The position numbers were made by a program, and so were the translations under genes. 60,132 nucleotides of DNA from Bacteroidales bacterium (lineage in GTDB: Bacteria > Bacteroidota > Bacteroidia > Bacteroidales > P3), in assembly GCA_028708845.1 (NCBI GenBank), contig JAQVXZ010000014.1, positions 1 to 60,132 on the forward strand, read 5' to 3'. Every line of letters starts with the position of its first letter. Positions within the stretch are counted from its first letter, which is position 1. This document shows, piece by piece, positions 7,775 to 17,399 of the stretch. The notes under the pieces are model-generated. The model was not told where the DNA came from and did not search any database. It was given only the letters and a program-made list of their open reading frames with translations.

Positions 7775-9922
7775 ATGAATGAGATTATAAACTTCACATC
7801 AATAGATAGTTTGTTTGAAGAAATAAAAAAGGATAGTAATAATAAATGTATTTTGTGTAATCGCTATCCTGTTAGATTTATCCTGCTTGATAATTTCACT
7901 TTATTTGATGAATTAATTTCAAGATTTTCTAAAGAATTAATTTTAACATTTAATACAGAAAGTTTAATAGACAAAAATGACAATTGGATTACCAAAGATA
8001 AACTTATTGAAACTATTAAAAAATTAGATGAAAACGTTGTTATTTATCCTGTATCTGAACTAGTACGTTTTTATAATGATGATAAATTTAAATCATTTTT
8101 TGAAGAAATGTCTATTTTAGAAACAAATGGTAGTAATAGAAAAAAAAGGATTTATATTCCCCTTATTGGTTTAGAGCATCGTTTTAAAAATTTTTTATCA
8201 AAATATGGAAGGATAAAAGAATCTCAACCTATATGGTCTTTATTAGATTCTACTAACCAACAAACAGTAAAGGTTTTTTTAGTCCCAGATGAAATAGCTT
8301 CTAAATCAAATTTAAATTGTATAAAAACAGTAAAAGACTGGCTTAAATTTTGGAGAACTTTTGCTCCTACAGAAAAGATTATATGTTCTTCAGAAACAAT
8401 TAATACTTATTCTAAAAACTCAAAATCAGATAATATTTTTCAATTTGTTCAAATTGAAAATTCATATCAATTTATTTATACTTTATTAGATTTAAATATT
8501 GAAATAGATTATATTGAAAATGAAAATAAATATTGGTCATGTCTTTTGGATGATATAAGTAAATGTAAATTAAGGGATTTTTCATTTAAGAAATTTGTTA
8601 ATAAGCATTTCAACACTTATGAGCTTGAAATCAAAGACATTTTAAATATTTGGACAGATGCCAAAAATACTGATTATTATAGATGGTTACTCAAGCATTA
8701 CTATATCAAATTTTTAAATAATAATAATTATCTAAATACCATAATTGAAAACTGTAATGATTATTCAAATAAATACTTATTTCAACAAATAGCTTTGAAT
8801 ATATTTGTATCTATTAATGAAAAAAGAAAATATTTTCAAGAACGAAACGAATTGTTACTTCTATTTGAAGAACACCATAAGTTACCAGATTATGATTTAA
8901 GAATATTAGAAGAGAAAATAAAATCTATATCTAAAAATAATTACGAAACTGCATTTGCTCTTTGTTCAGGTAAATTTGATTTTGAAAAAGAATTGTTTAT
9001 TGGTTGGTATAAAGTTGGGAAACTTTCTATTTATGATTTAAAGAGACTTTATCCTGATTTAGCCAATTATTTGTCAGATATTAATTATGATAGTTGGGTT
9101 AATTCATACATTCAAGAATACAAAAAAGCTAAAGTTGAGGATAAATTTACTGATAGTATAAAAGAGTTTATTAATGAGATAAATGTTAATGAAGATTCTT
9201 TCTATAAATGGTATCATCAATTTACAAAGTCAAAATTACTTTTAGAAAATGAAAAGCCTGATAAAATATACTGGTTAGATGGTGTAGGTATTGAGTATTT
9301 ATCGTTAATTCTTGCATTAATTAAAGAATCTTCTGATTTTGAAATTGAAAAATGTGAAATAGCAAGTACTAATATACCTTCAAGCACTTTACATAATAGA
9401 TTTGAAAATGTTATAAAAAAAGATGATTTAGATAAATATATTCACAGTGAAGCTTACAAGTATCCAATTTCAATTTCTAACGGAATAGAGATTGTTAAAA
9501 ATATGGTTTTAGATATTCTTAATCAATCAAAAGAAATGTCAATTGCAATAGTTTCGGATCATGGTTTAACTTTCCTTTCAAGGTTAGTTGATTCAAAAAA
9601 ATATTCAGAGAAATCAAGTCATGAAGGAAGATATATTGAACTTGAGAATGGAGATTCTATTGAAGATAGAGATTATATTCGTCATGAAAATGATGGTAAA
9701 TATTATAAAGTAGCACTTAATCATGCTTCATTGAACACCAAACCAATAAGAGAAGTTCATGGAGGCTGTACGCCAGAAGAGGTTCTAGTCCCTTTTATAC
9801 TTATTTCGAATAGAGGAAACAATAGAGAGGTAATAATAGTTGATCAAGAAATAGATGAACCTCAAACACCATTAATAGGTAATAAAGAAATGAAAGGCTA
9901 TACTGAAGTAGAATTATTTTAA
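7775..9922 (+). CDS. pglZ: PglZ-domain protein of BREX
   Basis: This 715-aa protein carries a C-terminal alkaline-phosphatase-superfamily PglZ domain. The recognisable pieces are the metal-site strand IYWLDGVGIEYL (about residue 501), AIVSDHGLTFL (about 590) and the family signature REVHGGCTPEEVLVPF (about 658). The N-terminal 480 residues are variable, as is typical. PglZ is the hallmark protein of BREX. The gene is intact and sits between brxC (6-nt gap) and brxL (12-nt gap). Its biochemical role is not settled; nuclease or phosphatase activity has been proposed for relatives. Confidence 0.9.
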   Translation: MNEIINFTSIDSLFEEIKKDSNNKCILCNRYPVRFILLDNFTLFDELISRFSKELILTFNTESLIDKNDNWITKDKLIETIKKLDENVVIYPVSELVRFYNDDKFKSFFEEMSILETNGSNRKKRIYIPLIGLEHRFKNFLSKYGRIKESQPIWSLLDSTNQQTVKVFLVPDEIASKSNLNCIKTVKDWLKFWRTFAPTEKIICSSETINTYSKNSKSDNIFQFVQIENSYQFIYTLLDLNIEIDYIENENKYWSCLLDDISKCKLRDFSFKKFVNKHFNTYELEIKDILNIWTDAKNTDYYRWLLKHYYIKFLNNNNYLNTIIENCNDYSNKYLFQQIALNIFVSINEKRKYFQERNELLLLFEEHHKLPDYDLRILEEKIKSISKNNYETAFALCSGKFDFEKELFIGWYKVGKLSIYDLKRLYPDLANYLSDINYDSWVNSYIQEYKKAKVEDKFTDSIKEFINEINVNEDSFYKWYHQFTKSKLLLENEKPDKIYWLDGVGIEYLSLILALIKESSDFEIEKCEIASTNIPSSTLHNRFENVIKKDDLDKYIHSEAYKYPISISNGIEIVKNMVLDILNQSKEMSIAIVSDHGLTFLSRLVDSKKYSEKSSHEGRYIELENGDSIEDRDYIRHENDGKYYKVALNHASLNTKPIREVHGGCTPEEVLVPFILISNRGNNREVIIVDQEIDEPQTPLIGNKEMKGYTEVELF

Positions 9923-9934
9923 AATTTGTAGATT

Positions 9935-11359
9935 ATGAGTACAATTGGAAAAAAAATTAAAAATATATTCCCAGATATTGCAATTCTTAAAAATCCAGAT
10001 AATTACAATGTTTTTAATGGAAGAAACTTACCCTCATTCGTAAAGGATTTTCTTATCAAAAGACATACTGATTCAGGCGGTGATTTAGATAAAGATGCTA
10101 TTTTTGACTTTCTTGACAAACATATTCCAAAAGATAATAATGAAGTGAAAAATCGTTTGTTACGTAATGAAACAGTAACTTTATTAACAAGATTTTTAGT
10201 TACAACTGATATAACAGCTGGTAAAAGAAGATTTTCAATACCTGATTCAGGAATCAAATATAATGAAGCACAAGTACCTGATTATATTGCACTAGAGCAT
10301 TCAGGGGACTTTAATGATGGAGAAAGATGGGGTGTTATTAAATTGCTATATGTTCCTCCTATTGGTTCTCAAAAAGGATATATTGAATTAGCAGATTACA
10401 AACCATTTCAGCCCTATAGGGTCGACCTAGAAGCATATAAAGAATGTCGCAAACAATTTACAACAGAAGAATGGATTGATGTTCTTATTTCTGCAATGGA
10501 ATATGATCCAGATGGTTTTTCTTGCATTTCTCAAAAATTAGAATTCTTAACTCGTTTATTAATTTTTGCTGAACCTCGCTTAAATATGATTGAACTAGCA
10601 CCAAAAGGAACTGGTAAATCTTATGTTTTTGGTAATTTAAGTAAGTATGGTTGGTTAATTAGTGGTGGGAAGGTGTCACGTGCAAAACTATTCTATGATA
10701 AGAGTCGTCTACAACCTGGTATAATGAAGAATTACGATTTTGTTACCTTTGATGAAATACAAACAATAGTTTTCCAAGATCCTCTTGAGATGCAAGCTAT
10801 ATTAAAATCTTATTTAGAATCAGGTAAAGCAACAGTTGATAATTATAATTTCCTTTCAGAATGTAGTACAATGTTGATGGGAAATATACCCTTAACAAGT
10901 GCGAATATGCCACGAAATAAAACTTATTTTTATTCTCTTCCAGAAAGTTTTAGAGATTCAGCACTACTAGATCGTTTTCATGGATTCATTGAAGGTTGGT
11001 ATTTACCTCGTATGAATAAAAGTATGATTTTAAAGGATTGGACTCTTAATGTTGAGTATTTTTCAGAAATTTTACATTTATTAAGAACAGCACCAGAATA
11101 TTCATTACTGGTTAATGAAGTAGTTTATTCTGAAGAAACAACTGATTTAAGAGACCTTAAAGCTGTTCAAAAGGTTTCTACAGCATACTTAAAATTGTTG
11201 TTTCCTCATATAACATCTACTGATGAATTAGATAAAAAAGAATTTGATTTATATTGTTTACAACCAGCAATAAGAAGAAGAGGTATAATAAAAGACCAAT
11301 GTCATCGAATAGATGAAGAGTTTAAAGAAGAGATGCCAATTATTAAATTGAAAAATTAA
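9935..11359 (+). CDS. brxL: BrxL, Lon-like AAA+ protein of BREX (short form)
   Basis: This 474-aa AAA+ ATPase has Walker A APKGTGKS (about residues 221-228), Walker B VTFDEIQ (about 269-275) and a sensor region near LMGNIPL. The opening, including a CRKQFTTEEWIDVL segment, matches BrxL as found in BREX types 1 and 4. The ~475-residue length fits the short subfamily that ends without a full Lon-type protease domain, and I see no Ser-Lys protease dyad. It is the last gene of the operon, 12 nt after pglZ. In studied relatives BrxL is a DNA-binding AAA+ ring needed for phage exclusion. Confidence 0.87.
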   Translation: MSTIGKKIKNIFPDIAILKNPDNYNVFNGRNLPSFVKDFLIKRHTDSGGDLDKDAIFDFLDKHIPKDNNEVKNRLLRNETVTLLTRFLVTTDITAGKRRFSIPDSGIKYNEAQVPDYIALEHSGDFNDGERWGVIKLLYVPPIGSQKGYIELADYKPFQPYRVDLEAYKECRKQFTTEEWIDVLISAMEYDPDGFSCISQKLEFLTRLLIFAEPRLNMIELAPKGTGKSYVFGNLSKYGWLISGGKVSRAKLFYDKSRLQPGIMKNYDFVTFDEIQTIVFQDPLEMQAILKSYLESGKATVDNYNFLSECSTMLMGNIPLTSANMPRNKTYFYSLPESFRDSALLDRFHGFIEGWYLPRMNKSMILKDWTLNVEYFSEILHLLRTAPEYSLLVNEVVYSEETTDLRDLKAVQKVSTAYLKLLFPHITSTDELDKKEFDLYCLQPAIRRRGIIKDQCHRIDEEFKEEMPIIKLKN

Positions 11360-11934
11360 AGGTTAAATCTATCTATCGGATACCATATCCTAATAGTAAC
11401 AACGATAGGGCTAACTCATCGATTTATCGCTTGCCTTAGCAAGATTTCCCTTTCAACGTTTGCAGGGGGTAGGGGGGTGTAAAAAAAAAGAAAAGAGAAC
11501 TTAACCTATTTCAAACTCATCAATATAGAGCTTCTGTTATTAAATTCTCTTTTCTAGATTTATTAACCATTAATTCTAAATGAAGGCTACTGCTTAATGC
11601 TTCTATTATTAAATTCTTTATTTGTTCTGCAAACATACAACATTTTAATCCAAAAGTCAAGTAAGAATGGATTTATTTTGTTTTTCTTATGCAAGTTACT
11701 AATAGTTATGGCTTTCGTCTTTTCTTTGTATGCACTCATTCTTAGGGGGTTTCTTTTATTTTTTTATTGTCTTTATTGTCTTTTTACTTGCTTTTTTTTG
11801 TTTTTTGTTGTAATATTGTAAAGTGACTTAGGTGGTTAATGGGGTTCTGCCTCTATTTTGCATTATTATTAGAATAATTAGAATTCTTTTTATTAAAACC
11901 TGCTGGCAACAGTATAAATACTGCTCAAAATATT
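11360..11934. other. Intergenic region after BREX, with a minus-strand promoter candidate
   Basis: No gene is supported. There is a G-rich run (GGGGGTAGGGGGGTG near 11465) and a partial direct repeat, GCTTCT(G/A)TTATTAAATTCT, at about 11530 and 11600. On the minus strand, TATGTTTG near 11635 with TTGA 19 nt upstream is a good promoter match. What it drives is only a short remnant peptide (NKSRKENLITEALY then stop), so it is probably the promoter of a lost gene. The T-rich plus frame at 11597-11821 is not convincing. Confidence 0.4.
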
Positions 11935-12258
11935 ATGAAAAAGAAATTATTACAAGGTTTTAAAGGTCTGCATTTCGGCGTGTTTATTGTTGCGATTTTG
12001 ACTCTTTTGGCTATTGGCTTTACTGCTTGTACTAGTGATGATGATGAGAAGATTCCTGAAAAACCTGCTGTTGTTCTTAGTGAATATTTCTCTATTCAGA
12101 ATGCAACGATTGTTTCTGGTACTATTCCTTCAAATCCGAATGGTCTAAGTATCCGTCGTGGGGGATATGTCATCCCACACGTTATTACTATTAGGATGTT
12201 TCATCCGATAAGTATTTCTAATGCTAAAATGCCAGCTTTATCTTCATTCCATAACTAG
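11935..12258 (+). CDS. Putative lipoprotein, probably truncated
   Basis: The 107-aa product has a lipoprotein signal (hydrophobic IVAILTLLAIG then TAC, Cys at about residue 32) followed by the acidic tether TSDDDEK. After about residue 70 (TIPSNPNGLS) the sequence becomes basic and unlike a mature lipoprotein. The DNA there contains a palindrome (CGTGGG...CCCACACG, about 12157-12182) and then the antisense tail of another gene. I read it as a lipoprotein whose 3' part was replaced. The function is unknown. Confidence 0.5.
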   Translation: MKKKLLQGFKGLHFGVFIVAILTLLAIGFTACTSDDDEKIPEKPAVVLSEYFSIQNATIVSGTIPSNPNGLSIRRGGYVIPHVITIRMFHPISISNAKMPALSSFHN

Positions 12259-12343
12259 CTTGTGAGCTTGAAGTATTAGGTTTGCTATAATCATTTACTA
12301 AGCTCAAATCAGGGGAAAAAGATAATGTCTTATTGTTTCCTAA
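12224..12343 (-). pseudogene. C-terminal fragment of an outer-membrane barrel protein
   Basis: A 39-residue leftward fragment (SFSPDLSLVNDYSKPNTSSS ending GMKIKLAF) ends in an alternating, aromatic-terminated strand typical of outer-membrane beta-barrels. It has no start, and stops precede it at once. It overlaps the odd 3' end of the lipoprotein on the other strand, which points to a deletion or insertion scar. Confidence 0.4.
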
Positions 12344-12495
12344 TTATTAAATCCTCAAACCCTTTGTTTGACCTCAGCAAATCTATTAATAATAACCATA
12401 CTAACAAAACATTTCTTAATTTTTTTAATATAATTCTTTTTAATACACGCGATAAATCACGTCTCTACAAGGGTTGGGGTATTGTTCTTTCTTTC

Positions 12496-13875
12496 TTATT
12501 TCCCGATACAAAACTTAGAAAAGATATTGCCTAAGATGTCTTCTGTGGTTACTTCGCCTGTTATTTCGCCTATATGGTGTAGGGCTGTGCGTATGTTGGA
12601 GGCTATGAGGTCGGAGGGTAGGTTGTTTTGGAAATCTTTTTCGGTGGTGGTAATGGTTTCTAAGACTTTTTTGAGGGAGTCCAAATGGCGTGAGTTGGTG
12701 ACAAAGACTTTATCTATTAGGTCGCTTGGGTTTATGATGGATAGCATCTTGTCTAAGATTTCTCCTATGTTTTGTTTCTTGGAGGCTGAGATTTGTATTG
12801 TGCCGAGTTTGTCCCAGTCTTTGTCTTTGGTGCGGGCTTTGTCGGCTTTGTTGCCTATTAATAATAGGGTTTTGTCTTTGAAGTCTATTTGTTCTTGGAG
12901 TCTTTCTATTTCTTCTTTTGCTTCCTTTGGGCTTGTGGTGGTGATATCGACCATTAGTAGTACTATCTTGGAGTCTTCTATGGCTTTATAGGTTCTTTTT
13001 ATGCCTTCTTGCTCAATGGTATTGGTGCTTTTTCTTATGCCTGCTGTGTCGATGAATCGGAATTCTAAGCCTCTTAAACTTACTTTCTCTTCTATGGTGT
13101 CTCTGGTTGTGCCTTCTATGTCGGAGACTATTGCTCTTTCATCATTCAAAAAGACGTTTAATAGGGTTGATTTGCCTGCATTGGGTTTGCCTACTATGGT
13201 TACTGGTATGCCGTTTTTGAAGCAGTTGCCTAGGGCGTAGGAGTCTATTAGTTTTACTATCTCTTCTTTGGTTTGGTTGAGTAGCTGCATTAGGTGGGAG
13301 CGGTCGGCAAATTCTACATCTTCTTCGCTAAAATCTAGTTCTAATTCGAGTAGGGATGACATATTTAATAATCTTTGCCTTAATTCATATAAGGTGTCGT
13401 GGTAGCCTCCTCGTAGTTGTTTGATTGCCAAGTGGTGTGAGGCTTCGTTGTTTGATTTTATTAGGTCTGCTACGGCTTCGGCTTGTGATAGGTCGAGTTT
13501 GCCATTTAGGAAGGCTCTTTTGGTAAATTCTCCTGCATGGGCTGGTATTGCTCCGTTCTCAATTAGGGCTACTATGGTTTGGGTAGCTATATATTGTGAG
13601 CCATGAACTGAAAACTCTACTATATTTTCTCCTGTATAGGAATGGGGTGCTCTGAAGACTGTGCATAGGCATTCATCTATTACCTTTGTCTTGTTTATTA
13701 TATTTCCAAAATATACTCTCTGGCTTTTGGCATTAAGTAGTATATGTTCTTTCTTAGGGTTTACAAATATCTTATTGCATATATCTATTGCCTTTTCTCC
13801 TGATACTCTTATTATTGCAATTGCTCCCTCTTGTGGTGGGGTTGCTAATGCACATATTGTTTCAAATTCAATCAT
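12496..13875 (-). CDS. mnmE: tRNA modification GTPase MnmE
   Basis: The 459-aa protein starts with the folate-binding domain (MIEFETICALATPPQEGAIA). Its G domain has GKPNAGKS (229-236), DIEGTTRD, DTAGIR and NKAD, and it ends in the invariant C-terminal motif CIGK. MnmE with MnmG installs the 5-carboxymethylaminomethyl group on the wobble uridine of tRNAs in the cytoplasm. The length and every motif are as expected. It appears to be a single-gene unit read leftward. Confidence 0.97.
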   Translation of the reverse strand: MIEFETICALATPPQEGAIAIIRVSGEKAIDICNKIFVNPKKEHILLNAKSQRVYFGNIINKTKVIDECLCTVFRAPHSYTGENIVEFSVHGSQYIATQTIVALIENGAIPAHAGEFTKRAFLNGKLDLSQAEAVADLIKSNNEASHHLAIKQLRGGYHDTLYELRQRLLNMSSLLELELDFSEEDVEFADRSHLMQLLNQTKEEIVKLIDSYALGNCFKNGIPVTIVGKPNAGKSTLLNVFLNDERAIVSDIEGTTRDTIEEKVSLRGLEFRFIDTAGIRKSTNTIEQEGIKRTYKAIEDSKIVLLMVDITTTSPKEAKEEIERLQEQIDFKDKTLLLIGNKADKARTKDKDWDKLGTIQISASKKQNIGEILDKMLSIINPSDLIDKVFVTNSRHLDSLKKVLETITTTEKDFQNNLPSDLIASNIRTALHHIGEITGEVTTEDILGNIFSKFCIGK

Positions 13876-13951
13876 TCTTCTTTGCTCCTAACTACAATTA
13901 ATTAATCTACAAAGATATTAATAATAATTCAATGCCTCTTGGTTTGTTTAA

Positions 13952-14380
13952 TTAATCTCTTGCAAATTCTTTTGGAATTATTAGATTGTTTGGGAAAGTA
14001 TATCTTATAGGGTCTTTTGTTTCAAATTCTTCTATCACTTCCCATAATATGGTTTTGATTTCTTCTATGGTGAATCCTGCAAGGCCGCAACCTATTTTTG
14101 TTAGATAGAATTTGAGCTGAGGGTTATGGTAAACAAATTGTATGAAGTCTTTGAGGTAGGTTTTTACTTTCGGTAGGGGTAGAGTGATGATTTCTTTGTC
14201 TTTGGTTGGTAGGGCAAAGGTTTGTCCTTCTAATCCGTATCCAACACCCCATACAGCTCCAAAGTCTTCGAAAGCAATTCTAGCAGCTCCGCCAGCATGT
14301 ATGCCTGACTCATTACTGCCAAAGACAAATACTTCGTTTTCTTTTAGTTTTTTTATGTTTTCTGGGGTGTATTCTTTCAT
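13952..14380 (-). CDS. Macro-like (A1S_2505-type) protein
   Basis: The 142-aa cytoplasmic protein has the opening YTPENIKKLKENEVFVFGSN, then HAGGAAR and KIGCGLAGF. This pattern belongs to a family of small phage-associated but widespread proteins with a macro-domain-like fold, which may bind ADP-ribose-type ligands. The function of this member is unknown. It lies 19 nt downstream of cydB on the same strand, so it may be read through from the cyd operon. Confidence 0.7.
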   Translation of the reverse strand: MKEYTPENIKKLKENEVFVFGSNESGIHAGGAARIAFEDFGAVWGVGYGLEGQTFALPTKDKEIITLPLPKVKTYLKDFIQFVYHNPQLKFYLTKIGCGLAGFTIEEIKTILWEVIEEFETKDPIRYTFPNNLIIPKEFARD

Positions 14381-14399
14381 CGATATCTTGTATTTTCTC

Positions 14400-15548
14400 T
14401 TAGTATTTATGTCCTTGTTCTTGCATTTCTTCTTTGGTGATTGGGGTCTTGTCTATTTTTCTCCAAGTGTAGAATATATATGATAGAACAATTGGCATTA
14501 ATAATGACACTATTGCCATTACTCTTAGGGTGAAATGACTTGAGGATGCGTTGAAGATTGTTAGGGATGATTGTATATTGAAGGTAGATGGGTAGAAGGC
14601 GGTATTGTTATAGCCTAAGTTTAGAAAGAGGCTTAGTATTGCCAAAACGGTTCCTATGCCTGCAAACCAGATTCCTTTTGTGTAAATGGTTTTTGAGAAT
14701 ATTGTTTTTCCTAGTCCATAAAGTACTGATAGGGTTCCAACTAATAGCATAGCAAGAACTGCTGGCATATCAATAAGGTTATTGAAGTATTTGAATTTCT
14801 CCATTGATACTATGCCTGTTTCTGGATCTACTGCATAGCCTTTTGAAAGCAAGGTTACTGTTAGGAAGGTTACAAATAATAATACAAATATTGTTCCGCA
14901 ATATGTTGCCGACCTTTTTGCTCTTTGGCGTAGGGTGTCGTCGTTTATGTTATTGATGAAATATAATGAACCTAAGGTGCGTGATAGTGCAAGTACAACG
15001 AATCCGAGTAAGAGGTTTCTTGGGTTAAGCAGCGCTTCTAGTCCGTGGAATGAGTTTGTCCACTGTGAGATAACTGGCATAAATGGGCTTGTGATATTGT
15101 CTTTATTTACCACAAACTCAGAGCCGGTGAAGAATGTGCCTACCGCTACTCCTAATAGGAAGGTTGCTCCATAGCCATTGATTAACAGGAAGGCGTTATA
15201 GGTTTTTTTGCCTAAGAAGTTCTTTTCCTTTGAACGAAACTCAAACGATACGGCTTGAATAATAAAACAGAAAAGTATTAGCATCCAAACCCAATAGGCT
15301 CCTCCAAATGATGTGGAGTAGAAGAGAGGGAAGGCTGCAAAGAAGGCTCCTCCAAAGACTACTAGGGTGGTGAAGGTAAACTCCCATTTCCTGCCTATGG
15401 AATTTACTAGCATTGTTTCTTCTAGGTCATTTTTCGATAATTGTGGAATAAGTGTCTGTCCTCCTTGAACAAAAAGTAGGAAAACTAATAAGGCACCTAA
15501 TAATGAAATGATAAACCACCAATATTGTATTAAGAAATTATAATCCAT
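14400..15548 (-). CDS. cydB: Cytochrome bd quinol oxidase subunit II
   Basis: The 382-aa integral membrane protein has about eight hydrophobic segments. It starts MDYNFLIQYWWFIISLLGAL and contains the RKWEFTF and FRSKEKN loops typical of CydB in Bacteroidota. It follows cydA by 12 nt on the same strand. With CydA it forms the high-affinity bd-type terminal oxidase in the inner membrane, reducing oxygen with menaquinol at low oxygen tension. Confidence 0.93.
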   Translation of the reverse strand: MDYNFLIQYWWFIISLLGALLVFLLFVQGGQTLIPQLSKNDLEETMLVNSIGRKWEFTFTTLVVFGGAFFAAFPLFYSTSFGGAYWVWMLILFCFIIQAVSFEFRSKEKNFLGKKTYNAFLLINGYGATFLLGVAVGTFFTGSEFVVNKDNITSPFMPVISQWTNSFHGLEALLNPRNLLLGFVVLALSRTLGSLYFINNINDDTLRQRAKRSATYCGTIFVLLFVTFLTVTLLSKGYAVDPETGIVSMEKFKYFNNLIDMPAVLAMLLVGTLSVLYGLGKTIFSKTIYTKGIWFAGIGTVLAILSLFLNLGYNNTAFYPSTFNIQSSLTIFNASSSHFTLRVMAIVSLLMPIVLSYIFYTWRKIDKTPITKEEMQEQGHKY

Positions 15549-15560
15549 AGTATTTGTTTT

Positions 15561-17090
15561 TTAAAATCCTTTTTTAATTTGTTTGAACATAATCTTCATT
15601 TCTGCTATTAGAAGTACAGTAAATAGGACTGCGAACATGGTAAATGTTGTTATTACTGTGTTTGATTGTAGTGATGAAATGGCAGCATAGGTTGGCATAA
15701 GGTCTTGTATTACCCATGGCTGACGTCCCATCTCCGACACTATCCATCCACTTTGTGATACCATATAAGCAAGAGGTATTCCTGCAATACATAGCCAGTT
15801 TATATACTTATATTCTTCGTATGGTTTTTTCTTATAATCCAAGTACCACATAAGTCCAAATAGGAAGAGGAAGAAGGAGCCGACTATTACCATAAATCGG
15901 AATGCATAGAAGGTCATAGGTACGTTAGGCACAAGTTGCGACTCGTCCTTAATGAATCCATAACCGAAGTTTGCATAGTTATTATTAAGGATTTGTAGGC
16001 TTGTTTCTGCCTTATATGTATCGCCTGCTTTCTTAGCTGCTCTGTAATCTGATAGGGCTTGAATTGCTATTTTACCACTTGCCATCTTGTCTTTTGCCGA
16101 TAGGGGTACGTGTCCGTCTTGTGTTGGGTAGCCTCCCTCAAGTAGGTCGTTAACACCAGGAACAAATGCATCTATATCTCTATATCCTAAGTAGGATAGG
16201 ACATAAGGAATTTCTATTTTAAGATATAGTGGCTCATTATAGTTTTCTTTTATCTTTGCCTCAGGTTTCAAGATACCCATAGCAACTAGTGGGGCCTGTC
16301 TTTGACCCTTATATAAGCCTTCCATTGCTGCTAGTTTCATTGGTTGTTTTTGAGAAACCTCATAAGCCGAACCGTCACCAGTGTATATGGTTAGTAATAT
16401 TCCCAAAACTCCAAGTGGTGCTGCTATCTTAATACTTTTCTTTGCAAAATCTATATGACGTTTCTTCAATAAGAACCAAGCAGAAATGCCAATGCAAGCT
16501 GCCGAGCCAACAACCCAGCACGAAACTACGGTATGGAAGAATTTATTAATTGCAATAGGGGATAGAGCCACTGCCCAGAAGTCTGTCATTTCGTTTCTCA
16601 CTGTGTCGGGGTTAAAGCTCATGCCAATTGGGTATTGCATCCAAGCATTAGCAATGAGTATCCAAAGAGCAGAGGTTGACGCTCCAAAGACTGTTAGCCA
16701 AGTGGCAGTAAGGTGAAATCCCTTGCTTACTTTGTTCCAACCAAAGAACATTACTGCTATAAAGGTTGCCTCCAAAAAGAAAGCCATTATGCCTTCAATT
16801 GCAAGTGGAGCTCCGAATATATCGCCCACAAACCAAGAGTAGTTAGACCAGTTGGTGCCAAATTGGAACTCTAAGATTAGACCTGTTGCAACTCCGATAG
16901 CGAAGTTTATTCCAAAGAGTCGCATCCAAAACTTAGTGATTGTCTTCCACTCTTCTTTCTTTGTTTTGTAGTAGATGGTTTCCATTATCCCAATAATTAC
17001 TCCCAAACCGAGAGTAAGAGGTACGAAAAGCCAATGATACATTGCAGTTAAGGCAAATTGTGCCCTTGACCATAATACTAAATCTTCCAT
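15561..17090 (-). CDS. cydA: Cytochrome bd quinol oxidase subunit I
   Basis: The 509-aa protein starts with SRAQFALTAMYHWLFVPLT, whose His19 is the haem b595 ligand. It carries GDGSAYEVSQKQPMKLAAME, a long Q-loop (about residues 250-380), and the SEMGRQPW motif near the C-terminus. The Q-loop form and length are those of Bacteroidota CydA. It is the catalytic quinol-oxidising subunit and lies between the DUF4492 gene (15-nt gap) and cydB. Confidence 0.96.
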   Translation of the reverse strand: MEDLVLWSRAQFALTAMYHWLFVPLTLGLGVIIGIMETIYYKTKKEEWKTITKFWMRLFGINFAIGVATGLILEFQFGTNWSNYSWFVGDIFGAPLAIEGIMAFFLEATFIAVMFFGWNKVSKGFHLTATWLTVFGASTSALWILIANAWMQYPIGMSFNPDTVRNEMTDFWAVALSPIAINKFFHTVVSCWVVGSAACIGISAWFLLKKRHIDFAKKSIKIAAPLGVLGILLTIYTGDGSAYEVSQKQPMKLAAMEGLYKGQRQAPLVAMGILKPEAKIKENYNEPLYLKIEIPYVLSYLGYRDIDAFVPGVNDLLEGGYPTQDGHVPLSAKDKMASGKIAIQALSDYRAAKKAGDTYKAETSLQILNNNYANFGYGFIKDESQLVPNVPMTFYAFRFMVIVGSFFLFLFGLMWYLDYKKKPYEEYKYINWLCIAGIPLAYMVSQSGWIVSEMGRQPWVIQDLMPTYAAISSLQSNTVITTFTMFAVLFTVLLIAEMKIMFKQIKKGF

Positions 17091-17105
17091 ATAATATTTG
17101 TTTTG

Positions 17106-17327
17106 TTAAGGTTTAATTGTTCTTTTCTCCATTTCGTTTACAATATATTCCGACTTTCCCTTGTCTGTATCAGCTTTTGAGGATAGGAAATTAGGGAAAA
17201 AGAAGACTTTAAGAATTGCAAACATTATGAAAAGCTTAATAAGAATAATTGCCCAAAGAGTTTTACCTAAGGTCATTGAACGAAAGCCTTCATAATAAAA
17301 TCTAAATACTTTCTTAAATACATTCAT
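17106..17327 (-). CDS. DUF4492 small membrane protein of the cyd operon
   Basis: The 73-aa protein has one central transmembrane segment (LWAIILIKLFIMFAILKVFF) preceded by FYYEGFRSMTLGKTLW and followed by a soluble tail. Short proteins of this type sit directly upstream of cydAB in Bacteroidota, which suggests an assembly or accessory role for the oxidase, comparable in position to other tiny oxidase subunits. That role is inferred from context alone. Confidence 0.85.
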   Translation of the reverse strand: MNVFKKVFRFYYEGFRSMTLGKTLWAIILIKLFIMFAILKVFFFPNFLSSKADTDKGKSEYIVNEMEKRTIKP

Positions 17328-17349
17328 AAGTTTATTTAAATTAAATAAA

Positions 17350-17376
17350 AGAGGTAAAGAAACTATCTTTACCTCT
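17350..17376 (-). terminator. Hairpin terminator between the exported-protein pair and the cyd operon
   Basis: Perfect 11-bp arms AGAGGTAAAGA (17350-17360) and TCTTTACCTCT (17366-17376) surround a 5-nt loop. Read leftward, the hairpin is followed by TTTTATTT, so it terminates the upstream gene at 17400. It ends only 22 nt before the DUF4492 start codon, leaving little room for a separate cyd promoter. Confidence 0.65.
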
Positions 17377-17399
17377 ATTAAATTTAGTTTTATACAACT

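Noticed and set aside
11597-11821. Plus-strand 74-codon hydrophobic frame
   Set aside because: It is made of T-rich low-complexity DNA (poly-Phe/Leu) with no ribosome site, and a minus-strand promoter lies across it.
12482-12991. 169-codon plus-strand frame
   Set aside because: It lies antisense to the C-terminal part of mnmE, whose motifs are unambiguous.
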